Assembly (NCBI RefSeq): GCF_003479425.1
Contig: NZ_QUHC01000012.1
Coordinates: forward strand, 1-64,000
Direction of reading: 5' to 3'
Source of the DNA: Odoribacter sp. AF15-53
GTDB taxonomy: Bacteria > Bacteroidota > Bacteroidia > Bacteroidales > Marinifilaceae
Length of the DNA: 64,000 nt
This document shows, piece by piece, positions 44,985-53,466 of the stretch; position 1 is the first letter of the stretch, and the number at the start of each line of letters is the position of its first letter. Position numbers and translations under genes: made by a program. The notes under the pieces are model-generated. The model did no database searches, had not been told where the DNA came from, and saw nothing but the letters and a program-made list of their open reading frames with translations.

Positions 44985-47900
44985 TTAGAAGGTTAGGTTA
45001 ATCTGGAATGAATACATCGGACGTACAGATAAATTTATCAAATCCGAAGATCCCGATTGCGTGGGATCTTGTCCTTTCAACTTTTTACTGCAAAATGTAT
45101 AAAGATTAGATCCGCTCAAGTTTATATAAGCCGATTTCAGTGCAAGCTTACTGCAAAAACGCTGTGGAACCACGTATCGCAAGGATAATCCCTGCAATTT
45201 CACGTAATCGCCGGAAACCACACGCAAATTCGAATAATCATACATCGTCCAGATATTATCAGCAAACTCGTAACTCTTCCCAAACCAGAATTGTCGACTC
45301 AACGTATTCTCGAACTCCTTCTGTGTCAACAAACCGGGAACATTTGTATGCAACTCGTCTCCCGGACGCTGCCAACGATTCACAAACTCCCCGCGCATAT
45401 TCGTTTCCGGTCCCGGTGCGGCACTCGTCGGCTTATTATACATCTTCAATAAACGAATCTTTGACCCTACACTGTACGAAACGTTCACCGAAAGCCCCCA
45501 ATTTCTCCAACCGAAATAATTACTGATACTTCCTTGTAAAAAGGGTTCCCGGCATCCGGAACGCTCCATAACGGCCGCAAACACCTCTTCTTTGTCCATA
45601 CTCGTGTACAAATCATGGGTACTCACCTCTTCACCATCGACCATCGAAGTTTCCTCCGCCCCATAGAACATCGGACGACCGTCCTCCGGGCTCAACCCCT
45701 TAAACTTATACGAAAAGAACGTGTTGACCGGACGTCCCGCTATCTGCACCGAACCATCCAGGTAATTTTTAAAAGTTATTTCATCCTCCAACACCTTATC
45801 TTTCTTTTTCAGTTTATCCACCAATTGATTAAACACGGAGCCAAAATTCGGATCAAAACGCCAAACAAAACCACGGCGTTCTCCATTTATACTAGTAGCC
45901 GTGTTAATCGGTACAAAATTCAATGACAACTCGTATCCTTGATTTGTCAACGTTCCCTTGTTCACCGAGTATTTCCCGGTACCGTTAATAAAAGACACGG
46001 TTTTACTCATAAAAGCATCCGTTGTCTTCCTGTAATAATAACCCACGGTACCGTTCAACTTGTTATTAAAGAAAGAAAATTCCACGTCAGCATTCAAGGT
46101 TAAAGTCTTCTCCCATTTCAAATCAGGATTCGGGTAATTCTGTATCTCCGATTTATACTCCTGAAAAAAATTATCCATTCCCCCCTTCTTAATAATCAAG
46201 CGGGGAGACTCCTGCGCTGACATATTTCCCTGGTAACCGAACGACAGTTTCAACGCCAACGTATTAACACGAGTCACATTCTTCAACACGTTCTCATGCA
46301 AATTCCAACGCCCTGAAACAGACCAGATCGGTAATAAACGTTCGTTACTCTTATCTCCAAATTTATTCGAAGCATCTATCCTGGCATTTGCGTTAAGAAT
46401 ATACGAATTCTTGTACACGTAAGAAACAGTCCCTATCAATCCGACCAAACGCGTCAGATTATTTGTCAACACCCCACGGGCACTGGCATCCGTCAACAAC
46501 CAATTATTATACGCCGTGTATGGATTATCTTTATTATAAATCTCATCAATAATCATTCCTCGATCAGGCATATACCCCCTGCGAGTAATTGAAAAACCAT
46601 CATAAACCGAAGAATTTAATTCTCCGATAAGAGAAGCCGTCAACTGGTGAATATTACCTGCATCCAAAAAACTATTGAAAGTCAACTGACCACGCAGATT
46701 ATAATTCTCGTTTCTCGTATTCTTCAATCTCAATTCTCCCCCCTTAGGAAGCTCAGAGCTGCCAACAGCAATCGCCTTCGTGTGTACGCTCCACTTCCTT
46801 TTCTCCGCCGCATACCAGGATTTTTCACCAAAATAAGTATTATCATCCGTATGAGAAACGCCATAGGAAAATTGAATGTCCGCCTTCAAATAAGAACATA
46901 TTTTATACCCCAATGCGACCGTCAGATTCAACTGATCCGTATTGATCTTATTATACGAGTGATCGCGTTCATTAAGAATACTAAAGGGTTGATCGTAGGT
47001 TCTGTCCCCGCGCTGATAAAACCAAAGAGAACCATCATCATTATAAGCTCTCACACTCCGGCTGGTATTATAAGCATAGCCTGTAAGCCCAACTTCCGTG
47101 GGAGTATACTCTTTCTTTTGCAAGTTCCCGGTTAACGAAAATTGTACCGTAAAATCACTATAATTCAAATTTATTTTCGCCAACCCCGAATAACGCTTGC
47201 TCGACTCCTTACGAATATTACCGTTTTCATCATTGTACCCCATCGAAGCGTAATAACGTATGTGATCCGTACCCCCGGAGACACTCAACGTGTGATTGTT
47301 AGAGAATGAATTTTTCATCAATATATCCAACCAATCCGTATTGCAAGTCTCCATATCCCGCACTTTCTCGTTAAATTCCCCGTAACTAATCACCCCGTTA
47401 TACAAATCCGATGCGGCAGCCTCGTAACCGACCCAACTACTTAAATCTCCAATTTTCAAGCGTTTATCCACGATTTCCCTCGATATATCAATCCGCTCTT
47501 TAGAATTCATCACATTCACCGCACGATCCGTGTAATGAGGCCGACGACGTATAGAACCGCTTACCGAATAAGACACAGAAGGAGCCCCCACCTTACCCTT
47601 CTTCGTGGTAATCACGATCACGCCATTAGAGGCCTTCGGTCCGTAAATAGCCGTCGCGGAAGCATCTTTCAACACGTCGATCTGTTCAATATCATCCGGG
47701 TTCAAGCCGGAAATTGCGTTACCCAACAAATTCACGAAATCAAGATCATTAATTTGAGTAGGATCCACGTTCACCGGATCGGTCAATATCACGCCATCCA
47801 ACACCCACAACGGGGCCGTAGACCCCAGGATCGTTGATGTTCCCCTGATCTTCAACTTCGGAGCAGCACCCACCTGTCCCGAATTCTGCATGAAAATCAT

Positions 47901-48668
47901 ACCCGGTACATGGCCCTCCAACATCTGATCAATCGTACTCATTCCCGGCATCATAATATCATCCATCTTCAACGAGGTCACAGAACTCGTCAAATGCCGT
48001 TTGTCCACGTTATAATATCCCGTCGAAATCACCTTTACCTCATCCAACTCCGTGGCGTCCTCTTCCAGAGTCACCTTCATCGGTTCACCGAACTTCACGG
48101 GAATCTCCAACCGCTTCATACCGATAAAAGAAAACACTAGCAACGCATTGTCCTCCTTGGACATCAAAAACTTGAAATTACCTTCCATATCTGTGGCCGT
48201 ACCGACTGTCGTGCCCTTCAACAAAACGGCGACACCGGGAAGCGTGTTCCCTTTCTTATCCGTCACCCGCCCGGAAACCAACACCTTCGTATTCTCGAAC
48301 TTCTCCGCACTCTTCTTGATCACGATAGAAGACATCTCGAACTTGTACTCGAAAGGAGTACCCGCAAACAACCTAGACAATGCGGAATCCACCGCCACGT
48401 CCCGCACGTTCAAGCTCACGCTCGACATAGATTTCAACTGATCGGCATTGTAGACAAAATTCAATTTCGTCTGCTCCTTGATCTGTTTAAACACCACTTG
48501 AACGTCAACTTTATTCACGTTAATCGTCACTTTCTGGTCTTGTGCCGAGGCCCAAAAAGGCAAACCGATCAGCATCACCAGAACAAATCCCCACCTACTA
48601 CATAGAAGTTTTATCCTACCCGAACATAAAAAGTTCGGAAAAATAAAACACTTTCTGTTTTTTTTCAT
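44985..48668 (-). CDS. STN-domain SusC/RagA-type TonB-dependent transporter, locus 3
   Basis: 1227 residues: signal segment (about 20-43), STN (about 45-118; VTINVNKVDVQVVFKQIKEQ), CarboxypepD_reg-like sandwich (about 130-205; GRVTDKKGNTLPGVAVLLKG), TonB-box-like DEVKVISTGYY, plug (VLKDASATAIYGPKASNGVI) and barrel ending SFQINLTF. From the TonB box onward it is very close to SusC1 (shared DKRHLTSSVTSLKMDDIM), while its STN part is closer to SusC2, which hints at domain exchange. It imports the locus 3 substrate and signals to FecR3. Confidence 0.95.
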   Translation of the reverse strand: MKKNRKCFIFPNFLCSGRIKLLCSRWGFVLVMLIGLPFWASAQDQKVTINVNKVDVQVVFKQIKEQTKLNFVYNADQLKSMSSVSLNVRDVAVDSALSRLFAGTPFEYKFEMSSIVIKKSAEKFENTKVLVSGRVTDKKGNTLPGVAVLLKGTTVGTATDMEGNFKFLMSKEDNALLVFSFIGMKRLEIPVKFGEPMKVTLEEDATELDEVKVISTGYYNVDKRHLTSSVTSLKMDDIMMPGMSTIDQMLEGHVPGMIFMQNSGQVGAAPKLKIRGTSTILGSTAPLWVLDGVILTDPVNVDPTQINDLDFVNLLGNAISGLNPDDIEQIDVLKDASATAIYGPKASNGVIVITTKKGKVGAPSVSYSVSGSIRRRPHYTDRAVNVMNSKERIDISREIVDKRLKIGDLSSWVGYEAAASDLYNGVISYGEFNEKVRDMETCNTDWLDILMKNSFSNNHTLSVSGGTDHIRYYASMGYNDENGNIRKESSKRYSGLAKINLNYSDFTVQFSLTGNLQKKEYTPTEVGLTGYAYNTSRSVRAYNDDGSLWFYQRGDRTYDQPFSILNERDHSYNKINTDQLNLTVALGYKICSYLKADIQFSYGVSHTDDNTYFGEKSWYAAEKRKWSVHTKAIAVGSSELPKGGELRLKNTRNENYNLRGQLTFNSFLDAGNIHQLTASLIGELNSSVYDGFSITRRGYMPDRGMIIDEIYNKDNPYTAYNNWLLTDASARGVLTNNLTRLVGLIGTVSYVYKNSYILNANARIDASNKFGDKSNERLLPIWSVSGRWNLHENVLKNVTRVNTLALKLSFGYQGNMSAQESPRLIIKKGGMDNFFQEYKSEIQNYPNPDLKWEKTLTLNADVEFSFFNNKLNGTVGYYYRKTTDAFMSKTVSFINGTGKYSVNKGTLTNQGYELSLNFVPINTATSINGERRGFVWRFDPNFGSVFNQLVDKLKKKDKVLEDEITFKNYLDGSVQIAGRPVNTFFSYKFKGLSPEDGRPMFYGAEETSMVDGEEVSTHDLYTSMDKEEVFAAVMERSGCREPFLQGSISNYFGWRNWGLSVNVSYSVGSKIRLLKMYNKPTSAAPGPETNMRGEFVNRWQRPGDELHTNVPGLLTQKEFENTLSRQFWFGKSYEFADNIWTMYDYSNLRVVSGDYVKLQGLSLRYVVPQRFCSKLALKSAYINLSGSNLYTFCSKKLKGQDPTQSGSSDLINLSVRPMYSFQINLTF

Positions 48669-48721
48669 AGATTTGTTGATTAATATTAAACATTATGGAT
48701 GTACACACAACATCCGTTATC

Positions 48722-48753
48722 AAACCGTAGGTTGCGTCAACAACTTACGGTTT
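48722..48753 (-). promoter_or_regulatory. Hairpin between fecR3 and susC3
   Basis: AAACCGTAGGTTG (48722-48734) pairs with CAACTTACGGTTT (48741-48753), 13 bp with one G-U pair and a 6-base loop. The stem touches the last base of the fecR3 stop codon. It matches the placement of the hairpins in loci 1 and 2. Confidence 0.75.
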
Positions 48754-49928
48754 TATCTTGAATCACTTACCGTGATCGTATTTCCCTTCAAATTAAACCG
48801 GACGGTAGCCGTCTCCCCGATCAGATGAAGCACATCCGCCACATCCGTGAACCGGGCTATAACACCCGTGAATCGTTTGCCCTTCACGTCATCATTAGCA
48901 TAGAAAACCTCCGTGTCATACCACAAACACAAACGATCCATAATCTCCTCGATCGTCTCGTTTTGGAACACGAACTCCCCAACCCGCCAAGCCGTGTAAT
49001 AGTATGTATCCACGTCACTCACCTCCACGTCCTTACCTTGCACGTCAAATTTCGCCACCTGATTCGGTTTCAACAAAAATTCCTCACCCGTCGATTTCAC
49101 CCGGATACCAACCTTCCCCTCGACCAAAGCCGTCTGTACCGTTCCCCGGTAATGCGTGTTCACGTTGAACGAAGTCCCGTAAACCTTCACCTCCATATCG
49201 TTCACCACCACGCGGAAAGGACGGGTTGAATCTTTTGTCACCTCGAAATAAGCCTCACCCGTCAAAAACACGATCCTTTGCTTCCCGCTAAAAGCCACCG
49301 GGTAACGGATTTCCGTGTCAGAATTCAACCACACCCGCGTCCCGTCGGAAAGAGTCAGGGCGTATTCTCCAGCCCGGGGAACCGTCACTTTATTATATAT
49401 CAATTCTTCCGTTTCCCGTTTCTCGTACACCAGTGATTTCCGTTCCGCTTTTGCCAAACTCCCCTCGATCCCGGTCTCCACGACACGAGTCGTATCCAAA
49501 AAATATGTTCGCCCGTCATTCAACTCCAGCACAACACGCCCGCTACCGGGTTGTACTCTTTCAGCCACAACCGACCCGGACATCTCCCGGCTCGTATTCA
49601 TCCACATGCTAACAGCTATCACCAAAGGTAACACGGCAGCCGCAGCATACCACAAATACCGCAATTGTATCCGGCGCACCCGAACATTTTTAATCTCCCG
49701 GGCTTTCCGCATCATCTCCTCTTTCTTACTGTTCAGAACAGCCCGTCCCACCCCCTCCCACGGATCAGTCTCACCTCCACGCTTCGCTCGTTCGTAAAAT
49801 TCTCGATGCCTGCCGGAAACCTGTAACCACTCTTCCAACTTCACCCGCTCATCCGATAACAAATCCCCCCGAAAACTCTTCGAGATAATCTCCCAATCAA
49901 TATGTATATCTTCTTTCTTCATAATCAT
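48753..49928 (-). CDS. FecR-type anti-sigma factor, locus 3, without adjacent sigma gene
   Basis: 391 residues. N-terminal helices (about 1-85), a membrane segment (about 89-108; YLWYAAAAVLPLVIAVSMWM), FecR domain (VPRAGEYALTLSDGTRVWLN, FLTGEAYFEVTKDSTRPFRV, VKVYGTSFNVNTH) and DUF4974-like C-terminus (EEIMDRLCLWYDTEVFYAND). Unlike loci 1 and 2 there is no ECF sigma gene directly upstream; the next upstream gene is an Rpn-family nuclease with its own terminator. The best candidate partner is the sigma at 52786-53382. No good promoter was found between 49929 and 50027. Confidence 0.94.
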   Translation of the reverse strand: MIMKKEDIHIDWEIISKSFRGDLLSDERVKLEEWLQVSGRHREFYERAKRGGETDPWEGVGRAVLNSKKEEMMRKAREIKNVRVRRIQLRYLWYAAAAVLPLVIAVSMWMNTSREMSGSVVAERVQPGSGRVVLELNDGRTYFLDTTRVVETGIEGSLAKAERKSLVYEKRETEELIYNKVTVPRAGEYALTLSDGTRVWLNSDTEIRYPVAFSGKQRIVFLTGEAYFEVTKDSTRPFRVVVNDMEVKVYGTSFNVNTHYRGTVQTALVEGKVGIRVKSTGEEFLLKPNQVAKFDVQGKDVEVSDVDTYYYTAWRVGEFVFQNETIEEIMDRLCLWYDTEVFYANDDVKGKRFTGVIARFTDVADVLHLIGETATVRFNLKGNTITVSDSR

Positions 49929-50027
49929 TTCATCTATTTCTTTCCCGAAATCACTATAAAGACAAACTCCTCTCCCGAAATGTTTACAAGAAAATCAATT
50001 ATTTTTCAAAATACGGTCAGTTTTTTT

Positions 50028-50060
50028 CAAAAATAAAACCGGATCAAAAAATGACCCGGT
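50028..50060 (-). terminator. Intrinsic terminator of the Rpn-family gene
   Basis: On the minus strand ACCGGGTCA (50060-50052), 5-base loop, TGATCCGGT (50046-50038), one G-U pair, then TTTATTTTTG. It lies 31 bp after the Rpn stop and separates that gene from fecR3. Confidence 0.8.
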
Positions 50061-50090
50061 AAAAATGCCTATCGGAGTTATAATAACCCA

Positions 50091-51023
50091 TTACAATTTT
50101 TCTATCTCTTCCTTGGAAAGACCTGTTCCCTTCATAATCATCTCGACCGAAAGTCCTATATCCTTCAAGTTACGGGCAACTTCCAGTTGTTTATTTCTTT
50201 CCCCTTCTTCACGACCTTCTTCACGACCTTCCTCACGACCTTCCGCAAGTCCTTCTATTCTTCCCTCCATTCTTCCTTCTATTCTTCCTTCCAACTTTGC
50301 CCCATCCAACACGTCATTCTGAATCATCATAGCATTAATATGCTCGTCGTAAGCATAACGTTCCTCCTTACTCATATTAAAATAAGCCAGTTTTTCACGA
50401 GCTTCTTCCAACCCGGGAGCCTTCGTATCCGAACGGATAATACCAGTTTTAAGATATTCTATCCATTCTTCAAGCGGCGTCACCGCCACTTTATTAAACT
50501 CGTTCACCCGAATCAGGAAATATTCAGGGAATATCTCCGCCGGAAGCTTATGCACGATAACATCTTTCTCACGTGTGGTCACTTCCAACCGGTCGCCCGT
50601 GTGTACACCCGTGAAAGAATTCTGCCCATGATATAAGTAATCATTACCCTTGCCGATATCGAAATACAAAATACTTATGGAATAGATTTTCTTCACTTCA
50701 CAATACCGATTTCCCAATGAAATATGTTCGGTAATAGCCTTTGCCACCCCGTAAAGAATACGTTCCAGATAGTACAACTCTCGAGTATTCTGTATTTCCA
50801 CGATAATAATCTCACCCTTACTGTCTTTAGCTTTAATATCCACCCGGTTGAATTTATCATCAATCGCCATCTGGTTACTCTCGCTTTCAAGCAATTCTAT
50901 AATTTTCACCTTCTCGCCCAACAGCACCGTGAGGAATCCCTCCAGAACCCCGAAATTAGCTTTCTGACGCAGTAATCTTTTAACCGCCCAATCAAAACGA
51001 ATGTACCTATCCTCTTGTTCCAT
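50091..51023 (-). CDS. Rpn-family PD-(D/E)XK nuclease (recombination-promoting nuclease/putative transposase)
   Basis: 310 residues, full length. The nuclease core is seen as MAIDDKFNRVDIKAKDSKGE then IIIVEIQNTRELYYLERILY: Asp of VDIKAKD and Glu/Gln of VEIQ form the D-x(n)-E-x-Q/K site of the PD-(D/E)XK superfamily. The C-terminal part has an imperfect run of Glu-Gly-Arg repeats (GREEGREEGREEG) and a short helical end (LSVEMIMKGTGLSKEEIEKL) typical of these proteins. E. coli Rpn proteins promote RecA-independent recombination; related proteins have been linked to phage defence. It sits between fecR3 and the DUF6266 pair, probably as an accessory insertion. Confidence 0.9.
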   Translation of the reverse strand: MEQEDRYIRFDWAVKRLLRQKANFGVLEGFLTVLLGEKVKIIELLESESNQMAIDDKFNRVDIKAKDSKGEIIIVEIQNTRELYYLERILYGVAKAITEHISLGNRYCEVKKIYSISILYFDIGKGNDYLYHGQNSFTGVHTGDRLEVTTREKDVIVHKLPAEIFPEYFLIRVNEFNKVAVTPLEEWIEYLKTGIIRSDTKAPGLEEAREKLAYFNMSKEERYAYDEHINAMMIQNDVLDGAKLEGRIEGRMEGRIEGLAEGREEGREEGREEGERNKQLEVARNLKDIGLSVEMIMKGTGLSKEEIEKL

Positions 51024-51484
51024 AATATTCTATTCTTTAATTACAAAGTTATGATTTTTTCCCGAACGGCAGACAAGAAACTGTATTTATTTCACACGCT
51101 CAACACTTTTCACTCAACCTGACCGCCACCGATGCATAATCACATCCCCAAACTCCCATTTATTTTCCAACAGGACCTCTATCTCCTCATTTACGGTCAT
51201 CTAGCGCAACCTGTCCGAACAAAGCGAAAGCACGTTCCTTGGAAAAAAACTCCTCCGCATCCAGAAAACATCCTTTTTGACCGACTATTGCCCGAGAATT
51301 ACCTGATTATTGACAGACTTAGCCTACACTTAACCGCCACCTAGCCGCCATTTCGCCGCCATTTTAGTGGGTTTTACGTTTATTTAACTTGACAAAAGCT
51401 CTTTTCAGATGTACCTTTAGAAAGTTTATAAAATAACAAGTGGGAACGAACGAGAAGGCATTAAGTAATATTTAATATTGATAT
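51024..51484. other. 461-bp gap with an 11-bp-period repeat and the DUF6266 promoter
   Basis: No convincing gene. Three 11-bp units CCGCCACCTAG (51334-51344), CCGCCATTTCG (51345-51355) and CCGCCATTTTA (51356-51366) lie in tandem, the same period as the array at 5256-5299. A promoter for the next genes is at 51389-51419. The rest is C-rich on the plus strand without clear features. Confidence 0.6.
51389..51419 (+). promoter_or_regulatory. Promoter of the DUF6266 pair
   Basis: TTG at 51389-51391 (as TTGACA), 20 bp, TACCTTTA at 51412-51419: a Bacteroidota-type promoter with one mismatch in the -7 element. The start codon is at 51485. Confidence 0.55.
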
Positions 51485-52126
51485 ATGGTACATTTCAAAT
51501 CAGGCATATTCAAAGATGCTAACGGGACTTACAAAAACATGATCATCTACCAAATGAGAGGTGAAACCTACGGGAGAAAAAAACCTTCGTATGACGGGAA
51601 TGCGGGCTCCCCGACACGTGAAGTACAAAACTCGCGCATGACTTCGGTCGTGACCCTTTTTCAATCAATCAAACACACGTTTCTAGTCGATTCATGGCGT
51701 TCGGATGCGCTTCGGAACAAAATTTCCTCCGGTTACAACTATTTCGTGAAAAAGAACATCAAAGCCTTCGGGGATAATTACAACGTGGGTGATTTCACGC
51801 AATTAACCCTTTGCGTGGGAACATTACAAATCCCGTTCGGGATGAAACAACAGCCCTCCCCCGCCGGGACCTGTTCTCTCACGTGGGAGGCCGCCCCGTG
51901 GATGTTACAACGCCGGGGCAAAGATCAACTGATCGCAGCCGTGATTTACGAAGACGAACCCTTCCGGGTCGAGATCATCACGAACACCGGAGCTACCCGA
52001 CAAGACGGGGAAGCGACGTTCTCCGTGGATCGCTCCGATGTCAGGAACGTACACGTTTATTGTTTCTTCGCCAATGAAGACCGAGACCTGTTCTCGGAGA
52101 GTGTTTATTTCAACTTTCACTTTTAA
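51485..52126 (+). CDS. DUF6266-like protein, first of a tandem pair
   Basis: 213 residues, no signal peptide. It begins FKSGIFKDANGTYKNMIIYQ with GRKKPSYDGNAGSPTREVQN, which fits the DUF6266 pattern (a GxxGxxxGKxGNxxxYxxxGKxxxR-like start, then a small helical section and beta-sandwich strands). The C-terminal half is strand-rich (LTLCVGTLQIPFG, LIAAVIYEDEPFRVEIITNT). Function unknown; in Bacteroidota such genes often occur in tandem in variable regions and their start resembles phage structural proteins. It overlaps no other gene and precedes its paralogue by 9 bp. Confidence 0.75.
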   Translation: MVHFKSGIFKDANGTYKNMIIYQMRGETYGRKKPSYDGNAGSPTREVQNSRMTSVVTLFQSIKHTFLVDSWRSDALRNKISSGYNYFVKKNIKAFGDNYNVGDFTQLTLCVGTLQIPFGMKQQPSPAGTCSLTWEAAPWMLQRRGKDQLIAAVIYEDEPFRVEIITNTGATRQDGEATFSVDRSDVRNVHVYCFFANEDRDLFSESVYFNFHF

Positions 52127-52135
52127 CCCGAAAAT

Positions 52136-52783
52136 ATGGCTATATTCAACTCTTCCATCTTGGAAGGAGCTTCTGGCTCCGTGGGAAACATCACGCTATA
52201 CAAATACAAAAAGAAAAACGTGGTGAGAGCAAAGATCGTTTTCAAAAGGAAAAAGAAATCGGAATCCCAATGCGTGCAACAACTCCGGTTCAAAATCCTG
52301 ACCCAACTGGCAGACACGTTTTGCCAGACAGCTATCGTGGGATTTCCCAGGGATTCGTGGTCGCAAGCTCGAAGAGCGTTTATCAAGCATAACCAGAAAA
52401 CCGTAGAAATTGACGAAACCACGCTTGAAGCAACCGTATTACTCGAACAAGTGGTTTGTTCGGCAGGAAAACTAATTCCCCCTAACGTGCAAGTCAGCTT
52501 TCAGGGGGCAGACCGCTCCCTTCTCGTGAAATGGTTCCGGCAACCTTTATCACCGATAGCCAAAGACGAAGACGACTTGTATATTGCTCTTCTTGACACG
52601 AAAGAAAAAGATACCGCCATCTACCCGCTGGGGAAACGAGGAAATCCGGGTGAAAAGGCAATCAGTCTGCCCGAGGAGTTTACCCCGGCAAATTTACTGG
52701 GCTACACGTTTGCCATATCCTCACTGAAAACAAACACGTCCGATACAGCATTCGTGAATATCGAACGGCCCGAAACGGAATAA
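52136..52783 (+). CDS. DUF6266-like protein, second of a tandem pair
   Basis: 215 residues. It starts FNSSILEGASGSVGNITLYK with KKKNVVRAKIVFKRKKKSES, close to the DUF6266 signature (G-x-SG-x-VGN-x-x-x-YK) and similar in layout to the preceding protein: a basic start, a helix near QQLRFKILTQLADTF, and a strand-rich C-terminal half (VQVSFQGADRSLLVKWFRQP). The two proteins differ enough that the duplication is old. It is convergent with the ECF sigma gene, whose stop lies 3 bp from its own. Confidence 0.78.
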   Translation: MAIFNSSILEGASGSVGNITLYKYKKKNVVRAKIVFKRKKKSESQCVQQLRFKILTQLADTFCQTAIVGFPRDSWSQARRAFIKHNQKTVEIDETTLEATVLLEQVVCSAGKLIPPNVQVSFQGADRSLLVKWFRQPLSPIAKDEDDLYIALLDTKEKDTAIYPLGKRGNPGEKAISLPEEFTPANLLGYTFAISSLKTNTSDTAFVNIERPETE

Positions 52784-52785
52784 CC

Positions 52786-53382
52786 TCACCGTTCCATGAA
52801 CAACCGTCCCAAAGCACAGAGCACCACGACATAATCGTAACCGGAGAAGGCTTGCCTCAAACGTTCCATGCCGCGATGCAACTGAGCTTTCACGGTGTTC
52901 TCGTTCATAGCCAGCGATGCGGCAATCTCGCTATACTTGTATCCCTCCACGAAACGCAGTAAACACACTTCCCGACACTTGTCCGGTAGTTCGTCCAGCA
53001 CTTGCCGGATTTTGACAAGCAACTCCTCATCCTCTACCATGTCAACATTCTGGGACTCGATGTAAGCTTCGACATACTTGCGGTTATTGCGATCCTCGAT
53101 CTGGAGACTTTTCAAGTAATTCAGGCAACCGTTACGAACGGAAGCGAAAAGATAGTGTTGAATTGAAGATTTCAGAACCAGACGCTCGGCAGTCTCCCAT
53201 ATCCTCAGGAACACGTCCTGCACGATATCATGCGCCTTGTCTGAATCATAGATGTACTTCTCGGCGAAAAGATACAGCTTCTCGTAGTACATATCGAAAA
53301 GAATTGCCAAGGCAGACTCTTCCCGACGCTTTAATCCCATTAGCACATCATCACTTTCCATGTCGTACACATCCCGTTCCAA
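52786..53382 (-). CDS. ECF RNA polymerase sigma factor without adjacent anti-sigma gene
   Basis: 198 residues. Region 2 (about 20-85; ILFDMYYEKLYLFAEKYIYD, DIVQDVFLRIWETAE) and region 4 (about 128-180; ELPDKCREVCLLRFVEGYKY then SEIAASLAMNENTVKAQLHR) are intact. It belongs to the FecI-like Bacteroidota group that normally pairs with FecR. The next gene on its strand is the Rpn nuclease and then fecR3, 2.9 kb away. It may be the displaced partner of FecR3. It has a consensus promoter at 53397-53426. Confidence 0.93.
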   Translation of the reverse strand: MERDVYDMESDDVLMGLKRREESALAILFDMYYEKLYLFAEKYIYDSDKAHDIVQDVFLRIWETAERLVLKSSIQHYLFASVRNGCLNYLKSLQIEDRNNRKYVEAYIESQNVDMVEDEELLVKIRQVLDELPDKCREVCLLRFVEGYKYSEIAASLAMNENTVKAQLHRGMERLRQAFSGYDYVVVLCALGRLFMER

Positions 53383-53396
53383 AGATTTACCAAACG

Positions 53397-53426
53397 CAAA
53401 TATAAAAATAAAAACCGAGAATCAAC
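53397..53426 (-). promoter_or_regulatory. Promoter of the orphan ECF sigma gene
   Basis: On the minus strand TTG (53426-53424), 19 bp, TATATTTG (53404-53397), 14 bp before the start codon. Same architecture as the sigma 1 promoter. Confidence 0.7.
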
Positions 53427-53466
53427 ATAAAGCAGAATGTATCAGCTCAGGCTACCGTGAATAAAA

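Noticed and set aside
14167..48668. Possible phage or integrative element spanning the three SusCD loci
   Set aside because: No integrase, transposase, tRNA-linked att site or conjugation gene was seen; the loci look like ordinary chromosomal nutrient-uptake genes.
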